64,000 nt of DNA from Symbiodinium sp. CCMP2592 (Eukaryota > Sar > Dinophyceae > Suessiales > Symbiodiniaceae), in assembly GCA_905221615.1 (NCBI GenBank), contig CAJNDT010002890.1, positions 1,625,882 to 1,689,881 on the forward strand, read 5' to 3'. The translations under genes were made by a program, and so were the position numbers. This document shows, one piece after another, positions 1-9,310 of this stretch (position 1 is the stretch's first letter; every line of letters starts with the position of its first letter). The notes under the pieces were generated by a model that saw only the letters and a list, made by a program, of their open reading frames with translations, had not been told where the DNA came from and did not search any database.

Positions 1-460
1 TCCATTAAAGGGCCACTGGGGGGGTCCTGGTAAGTCCTTCTACGTCTAAACTCTATAACCCCAAGATGAGGCCTCCCTTGACAGACGGCCTACCTCCCAT
101 CGCCAGGGGCTCGGAGAGGGCCATAATGATTCATATAGCTTCCTTAACAATTTAGAATAGGGTTTGGGGGGTATATTACCAGAGGGTGCACCCTCTTGCG
201 ATGGTTAGGGTCTACATCGGGGACGTAGGGCCTTGGGTGTGCAGGATGCGAAGGTTTGGGTGATTTAGGTTCAGGATTTTTGGGTTTTTAGGGTGTTCGG
301 GTTCTTTGGGATTTAGGGGTTTAGGCTCCAGGAATGCGCGTGTTTAGGTTTTAAGGGGTTTGAGGGTGTAGGTTCCCCAAGCCCTACACAGTAGTATGAA
401 CCGGTCCAAGGATTCGGTGTACAACACTATAACAGCAGACTGGAGGGATTCACGTTAGTC
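1..460. other. Degenerate telomere-like sequence
   Basis: GGTTTAGG/TTTTGGG-like units from 240 to 375; an open segment at 64-150 (MRPPLTDGLPPIARGSERAI) is too weak to call. Confidence 0.4.
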
Positions 461-588
461 AAAGGGGAAAAGGATGGACCCTTAATGGGGACCCCTACCC
501 TATAATGGGCAATATAATGGGTATATAATAACTATATTAAGGGTATATACTTAGGGGTCCTTATTAAGGGTCCCTCCTTTTACCCTTG
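461..588. mobile_element. MITE family 12, copy 1
   Basis: Terminal inverted repeats of about 35 bp (AAGGGGAAAAGGATGG to the matching CCTCCTTTTACCCTT) with an AT-rich centre. The other copy is at 40711. Confidence 0.8.
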
Positions 589-1560
589 GAGTTAGGGCTC
601 AGAGACAAGAGCTTGTATTGTCTTGCGCCCAAAGAGTCCTTTGGCCAGAGTTTCGGGGTTTGAGGTTGAAGGCTGAAGGGTTGCAGGGATCTGGGTTAAT
701 TAGCAGTTAAGGCTTGGGTTCTGAACCTGTATAAGTTTGATACTTCGATGCTACCAATAACCCGACCCGAATTCTCAAGCCTGAGCCCTAGCCCTCGTGC
801 TTTAAAGTCTTGCATCACAAGACGCAATTAATCAAATGACCTAAAGTTGTTTCAGCAGATGCTTGCACCTTTGCCGAACGCTTGGCAAGTACTGGTGCAG
901 CACTTTCATGCTGTTGGTCCACATTTATGTGCCCACCCTCCGTCTCAAAGTCAAAGTCCAACACTTTAAAGCTGGTGTCTATAGGGTTTCGGTTCTACGA
1001 GGTTTTGGGGTGGGAGGAGGGGCGTGGAGTTTAAACGATTCGAAAAAGCTTAGCGACAGAAGCAGCGAAAAGAGGAACGGTTTCCGAAAGCTTTCTTCAA
1101 CGGCAGCATCCTCCAGAAACCTAAACCCCATAAGCCTGAACCCAAGGTATAGATACGAGCAGTCGTGTTTTATCATCAAGTAGCATCAGTCATGCTCACT
1201 ATGAAAGGTGTCTCTTCACCACTCCGAGCTGTTAAACTTTGCAGAAGTTCTCTGTGCTGCTCCATTGCCGCCATAAGTGTTATGGTGATGGTGAGCATAT
1301 GGGAGTATGAATTCTTAGCAGGCTGGTCCTATCCCCCCCATGCCAAACTTCGTTCTGAGCCCCCAAAAACCCATTAATATCAATGAAGCTCTACGTACTG
1401 CCCTAAAGCCCCAAACTCTACAAGTGGCCCCAAAGCCCTAACCCGTATATAAGGTCCTGAATACTTGCGAACACCGTTTCTCAGGGTTCCTGAATATGAT
1501 TATGCTAGGACGTATCCCAAAAAGCTGTTTTTGTTACGAAGGCCCAACCAGGAAAAAAAA

Positions 1561-1705
1561 AGAAACTAAACCCTAAACCCCTAAACTCCGAACCCCTAAA
1601 GCCCTAATCAAACACTAAAGCCCTAAACCCTAAAGCCCTAAATTCTAGAAATCCTAAACCCTTAAATAAACCCTAAAGTTTGCCCGAAACCCTGTACCCT
1701 ACAAC
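1561..1705. repeat. CCCTAAA-type tract
   Basis: Degenerate CCCTAAAC/CCCTAAAG units before the exon at 1711. Confidence 0.85.
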
Positions 1706-1710
1706 CCTAG

Positions 1711-1818
1711 ACACCAAGCCCCTGGAGGCCGAAGTGCGAGTTTCTCAGCTCAGCGCCCCACAGCTGGTCGCCCATGGCTTGGAAGGATCCCTCAGGTGCC
1801 GAAATCAGAATCTGCTGG
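1711..1818 (+). CDS. Candidate exon between telomere-like tracts
   Basis: Open GC-rich segment (KPLEAEVRVSQLSAPQLVAH). It is bounded on the left by a CCCTAAA-type tract ending in CCCTAG and on the right by a GTTTATAGGG donor that leads into a TTTAGGG tract. Protein family not recognised. Confidence 0.42.
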
Positions 1819-1837
1819 GTTTATAGGGTGAGGAACT

Positions 1838-1895
1838 TAGGATTTAGGGTTTAGGGCTTTAGGGGTTTAGGGTTTAGGGGTTTAGGGTTTAGGGC
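1838..1895. repeat. TTTAGGG-type tract
   Basis: Seven to eight TTTAGGG/TTTAGGGG units after the exon at 1711-1818. Confidence 0.9.
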
Positions 1896-1896
1896 G

Positions 1897-1931
1897 TACT
1901 TGGAGGGTCGGGGACTTAGCAAGTAGTTAAT
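1897..1931. mobile_element. Solo arm of MITE family 1
   Basis: TACTTGGAGGGTCGGGG continues as ACTTAGCAAGTAG and stops; no second arm nearby. Confidence 0.65.
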
Positions 1932-2099
1932 TCTTTCGCAGGCATAAGTATCATAGCCCCAAGTTGGATGCTTTTCAGGGTACTTATATTATGATAACTT
2001 AGATGTCCAGGTATTACCTGCTGAGTGATGATAGAATCTTACCAGCCACGCCACATTTGTTTAGGGGCTGACCACTCGTGTTGTTGCCAGAAGTGTTGT

Positions 2100-2305
2100 A
2101 AGCATGAAGGCCTCCCTCACCCTGCTGTTCAGTTCATGAAGGAATGGGCCAGCCGGTGGTGCTTGCTCGAGGAGCTCGTTTGGGCCAGTGATGGAGACCT
2201 TATTATTGTATTGTCGTCCCGTCCACCAAGGACGTGCACGGCTTACAAAACACGACGCTCTCTATGGAATGACCTCTGTGGAATTCTAGCTGGCTGGAGA
2301 ATGGA
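2100..2305 (+). CDS. Candidate exon
   Basis: Open frame reading FMKEWASRWCLLEELVWASD and on to WNDLCGILAGWRMERG. No family match; flanked by telomere-like sequence. Weak. Confidence 0.22.
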
Positions 2306-2808
2306 GCGCGGGGAAGGGCTCCTTAACAAGGGTCCGTTTCAGGGTTCAGGGTTTATGAAGCTTGACTTTGAGGTTCCTTGAAGGGGACTGGGGGTTTGAT
2401 TAGGGTCGCTGTAAGGGTTCGTTTAAACTTAATTACCTTTGTTAAGGGTTTGCAACTTGTTGCTTTTCAAGTTCTCTGTTTTGGGTTCATGTGCCTATCT
2501 TGTATACGTACTGCTTTAGGCTCAACATACCTATGCCTAAACAGGATCTCCTTCGAGCCGTAAGAGTGCACAATTTATGCACGTCACCGTCTAAAGCCCT
2601 ATCGTAAGTTCAGTAGCCCGGTGTTAGTTTAGAGTTTTGGGTTTCTCGGGGCTTAGGTCTGAGAGCTTAGGGCTTACAGCCTCGTCGACAACAGCGTCAG
2701 TGCATGTCACTGTTACTCTTGCTTTCTTTCATAGGGATTAAATCTCTAAGGGGTTGAGGTCGTGGAACCCATGGGCCATGGGCTGTTGGGTGAAGGACCT
2801 GATGGGTT

Positions 2809-2919
2809 CCCAGAGACTCCAAAGCCCCTTAATTAAGGAATATACCGTAAATCATATTAGGGATCCTACTATAATTTAAGGTATATTCCCTAATTAAAGG
2901 GGTTTTGGAGCCTCAGATG
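2809..2919. mobile_element. MITE family 3 copy
   Basis: Arms CAGAGACTCCAAAGCCCC + TTAATTAAGGAATATACC and complement. Confidence 0.82.
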
Positions 2920-3535
2920 GGTTGATCTCTGTTTCTGTCATGGTGGAGATGCACGTACATCGGAATTCATCGTGCTCGAGATGTTCTGCACTTTATGAAG
3001 CCCGCAATATGAGCTACGAAAACCTTACCCAAACCTGCAGCATTAAACCCCCCAACCTGCAGCGTTCATGTCAAAGAGAAAGATGTGCCGTGTCCAATGA
3101 CTATTTGTGGTGCGAAGTCCTTCGTGTCTGAATCGGCAGAAGGAGCCTTGAGGCTAGATGCTATGGTAAGCGGCGCAGGGCTTAGGGCCTAGGGTTTAGG
3201 GATTTGACGGTCGGTTGGGTTTGAAAGTTTAACTGCTTCTGGTTTGGAGATTCTTCAGGGTGATGGTTTTAGCATTGTAAGGTTAGGGGTTACTGGCCAT
3301 CAGGCTGGAGGGTTTGAAGTCCTTCGTACGTCCTCGCCCAAGCCACCCACCTAAGCCACTGTTGGTAGAGTCCTGGCTGTCAGGGCGAAAGTCTCATCCC
3401 TGAAGCTTTAAACCAGCAGCGGCAGGTGGAGGATTGCCTACGAACCGTTTTGGTCCGACTTCTTCCAGTCAGGGGCTAAGTGCCGATTCGTATGAGTGTA
3501 GCTTGCCAAGACTTCGCTAGGAGGTAAATTTAGCC

Positions 3536-3606
3536 ATGGAGCCCTCCCGAGACTATGCACCCAGCAGTTCAATGTGCAACTCGCGGTTTTTGGTTGCTTG
3601 CGATAG
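3536..3606 (+). CDS. Candidate first exon
   Basis: ATG at 3536 in TAGCCATGGAG; reads MEPSRDYAPSSSMCNSRF and ends at a GTCCTGA donor. Not recognised. Confidence 0.28.
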
Positions 3607-4088
3607 GTCCTGAAGCCGTCTAGAACTTGTCAAGCATCGTAAGACAGGTCTGAAGCCCATGAGAAGCCTATGAAAGATAGGTCTCGAGGATCATGCAAAC
3701 TTCAACGGACAATCCCCCAATTCACCACCAGCTCCTGCGAAAACCTTGCACTCTAACCAGCTATGACGGATCAGGGGGCCTATGAGTTCAGGGACGGTTC
3801 TACCCCGTAGCAAAGTCAGTGTTGAGAATGATCCGGCAGCGCCGATTACCTACTCTTCCAGGGGCCTTAATGTCCCTATACTGTAATCATTCTTTCAACA
3901 GCACAGACCTTTGGCTTCAATTGTCTCTTAAATTTCAGGGATATAACTTAACCTCCAATCAGAGAGGAAACAGCATAACTACTGTTCTGTTTCATGAGAT
4001 CCATGGCCCAGTTTGTGAAGATAGTCCAAGAGCGTAGGGTCTACAGGGCTTTAGAACTTCGGGTTTCACGAGGTTTGTGGTTTGTAAG

Positions 4089-4190
4089 CGGTTCGGAGTA
4101 GATTCCCTTGCTGCTATGGCAAGTTCGCTCAGGCGGTTGCAGGATGTGATGGAGGAGGCACGCGTAGCGGACGGAAACATGCGTGTTCCA
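4089..4190 (+). CDS. Candidate exon
   Basis: After TTTGTAAG; reads FGVDSLAAMASSLRRLQDVM followed by EEARVADGN, a helical segment. Not recognised. Confidence 0.38.
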
Positions 4191-4588
4191 GGATTGAGAG
4201 CTTCAGGCCTGGTTATCTAGAGTTTAAGGCTTAAGCCACACGGATTTCAGATTCGTGCCTAACGCCACAAGTCAAGGAGTCTTTGCCGATCCGGTGCCGA
4301 CGCCAAACTGTCAACCCAGAACCACAAACCACAAAACTCCGCGATAGCCTCCAGGTGGCAACCAGCAAACCAGAGAATCCTCAACCCCAGAAGCCCGTAA
4401 ATCCCTAAATATTTGAAGCTCGATGCCCTTAGCTAAACTCCCCTTCAAAAACCAGCCTTATACACCCCACAAAGCCCTACGGCCCTACAGTAAACCCCAT
4501 AAAGTTGGAAACCGGATTAAGGCCAAATAGTGTTGGGATTCCTTTTACATTACTCATAAGGATTGGGGCGATGGATTAACCCTAAAGG

Positions 4589-4683
4589 GAGCTCCAGAAA
4601 GTTGGAATATGGATGAATGGCAGGATCCCCTATAATTTACCTTAAAGGGGTTACGATAATGATATTCCAACTTTCTGGCTTCT
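4589..4683. mobile_element. MITE family 11 copy
   Basis: GCTCCAGAAAGTTGGAATAT / ATATTCCAACTTTCTGG. Confidence 0.87.
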
Positions 4684-4776
4684 ACTGTAAACCCTAAACC
4701 CTTAAAGCCCAGAAGGCCCTAAACTCTCAGCCCCCGAGGTCCCTGCTGGGAACCAGTTTATAAGTAGGATTCGAAG

Positions 4777-4888
4777 ATATGGGAGTTTCCGAAAAGAAGG
4801 GGTACCTTATTTTGGGGTCCTTATAATAAGGATCCTACTATTCAGGGTTCCATATTAGGATCCCCTATTTACGGAAACTCCCAAATAT
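4777..4888. mobile_element. Single-copy inverted-repeat element
   Basis: ATATGGGAGTTTCCG / CGGAAACTCCCAAATAT. Confidence 0.75.
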
Positions 4889-4938
4889 GCGTATAGTGGT
4901 CCCAAGCTGGCACTTATGACCCCTGTGTTTCCCCATTT

Positions 4939-5036
4939 CGGTTGATGATATAACCCTGCATTGCCTATAATTACTGTACAAGAATTCCCATCATTTAGGA
5001 TCCTTAAGGTAATGCAGGATTTATATCCTCAATCGT
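4939..5036. mobile_element. MITE family 4 copy
   Basis: Arms CGGTTGATGATATAACCC + TGCATT and complement. Confidence 0.82.
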
Positions 5037-5131
5037 TATAAAGACCCTTGAGCCTTCATGTCAAGGACTCCTTATGAGATCCCTTGAGGAGAACCTTGGA
5101 GTGTAGGGCTGGAGGGCGCTTCGTAGACAGT

Positions 5132-5175
5132 AGCAAGGGCAAGTTCAACTCTTCCCTGAATCGCTTGCTTGCATC
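5132..5175 (+). CDS. Candidate exon ending at a MITE
   Basis: Reads SKGKFNSSLNRLLAS and runs directly into the family 8 element at 5175. Short, weak alone. Confidence 0.25.
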
Positions 5176-5288
5176 TACCTTTAGTCTCCATTGTAGTTCC
5201 TCTTTTTGGTTGACTAAAATCTCTAGTATAGGATCCTAACCATAAAACTGGTTAACCAAAAAAGGAAGTACAATGGAGACTATAGGTA
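5175..5288. mobile_element. MITE family 8 copy
   Basis: CTACCTTTAGTCTCCATTG / CAATGGAGACTATAGGTA; TGGTTAACC-type interior. Confidence 0.85.
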
Positions 5289-5289
5289 A

Positions 5290-5496
5290 GACTACTCTTG
5301 CCAATGGCTGGAAGATTCGGGCTCTTTTCACAGTCAAAGCTTCTGTGACCTTGCCTTCGACGTGGAGCTAGCAAAGCCGGCGTTCCAGGAAGATGGTCTT
5401 GCCACGAACTTGGAAGAACCAACACATCTTGCGAACCTCGGGAGTTTTGGAAGAACGGACATCGTTCAAGCTACAAGGCTGCAATGGAAGAGCCGA
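5290..5496 (+). CDS. Candidate exon starting at a MITE end
   Basis: Open for 69 codons immediately after the family 8 element, whose last bases AGGTAAG would supply the acceptor AG. Reads FDVELAKPAFQEDGLATNLE and on to GRTDIVQATRLQWKSR, then TGA. Not recognised. Confidence 0.42.
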
Positions 5497-5538
5497 TGAA
5501 GCGGGAATGACGTGGTAGAAGCTTGTGGCCAGCGTGTG

Positions 5539-5648
5539 CCCAGAGACTCCAAAACCCCTTAATTAAGGAATATACCTTAAATTATAGTAGTTTCCTTAAC
5601 ATGATTTAAGGTATATTCCTTAATGAAGGGGGTTTTGGAGTCTCTGGG
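5539..5648. mobile_element. MITE family 3 copy
   Basis: Intact CCCAGAGACTCCAAAACC arms; candidate exon starts 2 bp after it. Confidence 0.85.
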
Positions 5649-5649
5649 A

Positions 5650-5748
5650 AGCGTGGTGACCCTCGGAAAGTGTCTTCCGCATTCACTTGCCAACCAGGGC
5701 CTCATCTCGCAAGGCGCCCAAGATGAGTCTGCAGCGCCCTGCAGAATC
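5650..5748 (+). CDS. Candidate exon between two MITEs
   Basis: Fills the gap between the family 3 copy ending at 5648 and the family 9 copy starting at 5755. Reads SVVTLGKCLPHSLANQGLIS. Not recognised. Confidence 0.38.
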
Positions 5749-5754
5749 TAATAG

Positions 5755-5860
5755 TACAGGGGCCTCAATAAGTACCAATAATGTTTTTAGGGGGTCCTTA
5801 CTATATAGTTATAGTATGTAGAGCCCCAAAACCCTATTCTAATCATGAAGGCCCCTATAG
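5755..5860. mobile_element. MITE family 9 copy
   Basis: ACAGGGGCCTCAATAAG / complement AAGGCCCCTATA. Confidence 0.78.
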
Positions 5861-5863
5861 TAG

Positions 5864-5945
5864 GCCGAACCTACTCCGAGTGGAGACGACGGAAGAAGTT
5901 GCAGCGCCCGACAGGAGCACCGCAGACCTTGGACCCGGCCCATGT
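5864..5945 (+). CDS. Candidate exon between two MITEs
   Basis: GC-rich; follows the family 9 copy. Two frames are open (TYSEWRRRKKLQRPTGAPQ or LLRVETTEEVAAPDRSTA), so the frame is undecided. Confidence 0.33.
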
Positions 5946-5994
5946 CCCAAACGGTCCAAGTACCGCTTTAGCAAATACCTGGGTCCCAAAGGTA

Positions 5995-6117
5995 TACTTA
6001 AAGGGTCATGGGACTTAGTAACTAGGGTTATATTTAGGGTAACTTTATACGTATAATTAATAACCCCAATTAAGGTACGTATAACCCTACTTACTGAGTC
6101 CCATGATCCTCCAAGTA
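5995..6117. mobile_element. MITE family 2 copy
   Basis: Arms TACTTAAAGGGTCATGGG and complement ATGATCCTCCAAGTA. Shares the inner GGGACTTAGTAA with family 1. Flanks (AACGGTCCAAGTA left, TATACTTGG right) suggest insertion into a family 7 element. Confidence 0.8.
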
Positions 6118-6382
6118 CACTATACTTGGTTTAAGCAGTTGGGATAATGTTTAATTCCCCCTATTGTTTATTATAGAGCCCTAGCTAGAAGTTGTTTTGG
6201 GGGACTGTTGAAATCTACACCTCAAATACTACTACTTTAGAGTTCCTGAGAATGTATAAAGTATAACATATCCCCAAACCCAACCCTACTTATCCATGCC
6301 CCTGTCTTATATCCCCAGATCACTTATAGAGCCCTTATAGAACCCCTTAGAGGAAACCTCTAGTCTGCTTAACAAGGCTTCA

Positions 6383-6524
6383 ACTTGGAGGGTCGGGGGA
6401 CTTAGTAAGTAGGTAGTAAGTACAGTTATAAGTACCCTAAAAGGGACCCTAATTGCGGTTATGGTACTTATAAGCCTCTAAAATAACTACTTACTACCTG
6501 TAAGTCCCCCGACCCTCCAAGTAT
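6383..6524. mobile_element. MITE family 1 copy
   Basis: Arms start CTTGGAGGGTCGGGGG and end in the complement plus TA; about 140 bp; interior has TTATAAGTACC repeats. Confidence 0.85.
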
Positions 6525-6526
6525 AG

Positions 6527-6630
6527 TACCTGGATCCGTTACCATGGCGAGGTGGACCTTCCAGAGGCCCTGAAATTGGTCCGAGTCTTCGCGACACTGA
6601 GGCGCTCTTGTCCAAGCTCTCGGGACCTAT
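6527..6630 (+). CDS. Candidate exon after a family 1 MITE
   Basis: Begins within 3 nt of the MITE end; reads LPWRGGPSRGPEIGPSLRD and on to ALLSKLSGP; ends at a GTAAAA donor. Confidence 0.38.
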
Positions 6631-6785
6631 GTAAAACTAAGATATGGGAAATCTTTAAGTTTTGTTGGCTTTATGTTATACTTAGATAGCAAATGGGAGA
6701 ACTTTAAGAGTTTTGGCTTCTCATATTTGGTCCATCCTAGAAAGTTTGGACTTTTTGAGCCTGGTCTTGAAGCAGGGAGTATAAT

Positions 6786-6891
6786 GTAGCGGCCTAAACA
6801 TTTACCAATACTATTTCGGGGGTTCCTTATTATGATTATAGTAGAATAGACCCCCCAAGCCCTGTTCTAATTTTTAAGGCCCCTATATTAG
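6786..6891. mobile_element. MITE family 9 copy
   Basis: GTAGCGGCCTAAACATT / TTAAGGCCCCTATAT. Confidence 0.75.
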
Positions 6892-7177
6892 GGGGTTGCC
6901 GGTTCCGTGCTCATGGTCTTTAAGGGTTTAGACAAACTGGTCGCAAGGATTGAGTGTAGTATGAAATGGCAAAAGAGTGCTAACTGTATAAAGAGCTGTA
7001 GCAATGAGGTAATCATTGTAGTTGGGCAATAGCCCTCATAAGATGTAGTGTATGAAGAACTGTAGCAATGAGGTAAATCGCTGTAGTTGGGGGATAGCCC
7101 TGATAAGATGTATTTACAGTGTCGTTTACATATCCATGCCACAATGTGCCTGGCAGGATGCTCGGTATGAATTTAAG

Positions 7178-7284
7178 ATACCTTAACCTACCAAAACCTA
7201 CTTTTTTGGTAGGTTCCTATTATAAATCCTTTTATGGAATTTATAGGGAGCCTACAAAAGTAGGTTCTGGTGGGTTAAGGTAGG
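7178..7284. mobile_element. Single-copy inverted-repeat element
   Basis: ATACCTTAACCTACCAAAAC / TTCTGGTGGGTTAAGGTA. Confidence 0.75.
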
Positions 7285-7412
7285 TATTGAGGATTTGGGT
7301 TCAAGGTTAACGGTTTAGGCATTTTGGTCGCAAAAGGCCAGTCTACGATGCTCCTGTATAGTAACTGGTGGGCTTTGGTGGGGCAGGGAACTTTTTTCTA
7401 TCCATGGAGCGT

Positions 7413-7509
7413 CTACCCATAGGCCCCAAAGTAGTTCCTTTCTGGGATTACCTTTCAGGATTCTACATATGAGCCCCCCAAAAGGAACTACTTTGGGGCC
7501 TCTGGGTAG
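7413..7509. mobile_element. MITE family 5 copy
   Basis: CTACCCATAGGCCCCAAAG + TAGTTCC / complement. Confidence 0.85.
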
Positions 7510-7585
7510 TGTCCACGTAGAGCATCAACAGAAGTTGCTGAAGCCTCGAATGGGTTCGTGCAGATACCGACTGCAACCCTGCATT
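7510..7585 (+). CDS. Candidate exon after a family 5 MITE
   Basis: The MITE end GGGTAG would be the acceptor. Reads VHVEHQQKLLKPRMGSCRYR. Weak alone. Confidence 0.3.
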
Positions 7586-7639
7586 ACATTATAATATGTG
7601 TCCTAGACTACCGAAGTTAAGACAGACGTCTTACTATAC

Positions 7640-7750
7640 CGTAAGGGTCCATGTAACCATATAATTAGTATATACTTTGGCCTTACGGCAGTCCCTATAT
7701 AGGTACTTTGGGGTTCAATGTATACTCATATGGATACATGGACCCTTAGG
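7640..7750. mobile_element. MITE family 6 copy
   Basis: CCGTAAGGGTCCATGTA / TACATGGACCCTTAGGG; interior ATAGGTACTTTGGGG. Confidence 0.85.
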
Positions 7751-7815
7751 GATAGATAGAGACGGGTTTGCCCACATTTTGCCAATCAACAGTACGTAGC
7801 AACCTTCTGCACTAC

Positions 7816-7924
7816 CCCTAAGGGTCCATGTACCCAAATAGTGTATACTTTGGGCCCAATGTATCGATATAGGGAGCACTTTGAGGCCAATGTATATACT
7901 ATATGAGTACATGGACCCTTAGGG
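7816..7924. mobile_element. MITE family 6 copy
   Basis: CCCTAAGGGTCCATGTACCC / complement; tandemly close to the copy at 7640. Confidence 0.85.
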
Positions 7925-8239
7925 TACCATGGTACATTAGCTGATTTTAACGAAACCCAAGCCTCGGCTAGAGCGAAGGCAAAGGTTATGTGCTCATGCG
8001 ACTGTCTGTTCGTGAATCTACTTACCGTGGTGTGTAATTGTTCCGTTTGAGGCGATTGATAGACATGACCTAAGCCACAGTTTCTTTGAGAGGCCAGGAT
8101 AAGGAGGTAACAGTAGTAGGAATAATTGGCTGTTACAGGTTGGAGCCTGGGTCGGAAATCTACCATGAAAGAACGTTTCCTACAGCTGCAACAATGTTCT
8201 TACGACAAGCTTTTGAGTAGCATGTCTTGCCCTGACAAG

Positions 8240-8390
8240 ATTATGTACTTTGTCATTAAAATAGTCCCTTTGGGGCCAAAGTACATACTGTTCGGGTACA
8301 TGGACCTTTAATCCCTAGACCCTTATGGCACCATGCCATAGAACCCTTAAAGGAACCCCTTAAAGGATCCGTATTTGGGTACATGGACCA
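8240..8390. mobile_element. Degenerate MITE family 6 fragments
   Basis: Right-half sequence TACTGTTCGGGTACATGGACC and a further ATTTGGGTACATGGACC. Last outer element before the MITE-poor block. Confidence 0.5.
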
Positions 8391-8399
8391 TGGGCAAGT

Positions 8400-9310
8400 T
8401 TGATTTATTCAGGGCTGCAGGGTTTCGGGTACAGGGCTCCAGGTCCCCTTTTGTAGTTCCTTTTGGTGATTCATATTTACCTGGAGGTTCCTTTGTAACA
8501 CTTATTTCGGTCCGACCCTGGTTTGATATGCTTTTTGGGGGATTGTAGCACTTTTGCGGTCTCGGCCACTCTTGTCCCAAAGCGGCCACTTCAGCCATTT
8601 AGCAGCATCGAGCTGCTGTCTTGCATATTTTATGGTATTGGTGCATAGATATAGTGCTTCGATACAAACATGGGTGCACATTGTCGGCAGAGGCTTAGGG
8701 TTTCTGTATGATCGAGGCTCAGGCCTTACACCAATACATCCTGAGGCCTTATATATAACAATTTAGAACCTTAATCCCGAATTGCCTGCCCCGAGATTGC
8801 TACTTCACTCGATGGGACCCTTTCGCTTACATACTTTAAACCCCAAGTGGCTATTTAAGTTATACCGATGAACCCACAAACTCCCCGCGACCTTATCTCC
8901 TGATTACCTGGTGGATCCATGGCTTCACCGACATCATTGATGAGCACCCGGGTGCGCCCCCCTCCCACCGCTGGAGAATGGTTTGTGTGTGTTTGTGCAC
9001 ACGTGCTTCGGACTCCGGGTTGTCGATCTGCACAAAGTATACCTGAGTGGCATCCATGCAGGTACGATGTCGGCTCCGATGCTCCGTGTCTTCTGTGGTA
9101 CAGCTGGCATGAGTTATAGAAGTGACTCTTCAGCAAATGATCGGGTGTGCATGATGCCTGCTTCAGGATGGCTCCATGTTAACTGTGCTTGCAACTCGAT
9201 CGTACATTGGCATAGATAGGCACTGCAGGCACATGTACATAGCCATCCAAACTATATCTTCGCTAGGGCTTCCGATCATATTTTTCTGGATCGATCAAGC
9301 TGTGTATGCA
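8400..9310. other. Upstream flank of gene 1
   Basis: Unique sequence with several short open frames on both strands and no family match. The last outer MITE fragment ends near 8390. No terminal inverted repeat shared with 26.1-26.5 kb was seen by eye. Confidence 0.35.

Noticed and set aside
8590..8605. Possible dinoflagellate spliced-leader gene (CAGCCATTTAGCAGC)
   Set aside because: Only a few bases resemble the spliced-leader CCATTTTGGCTC; no donor or repeat array.
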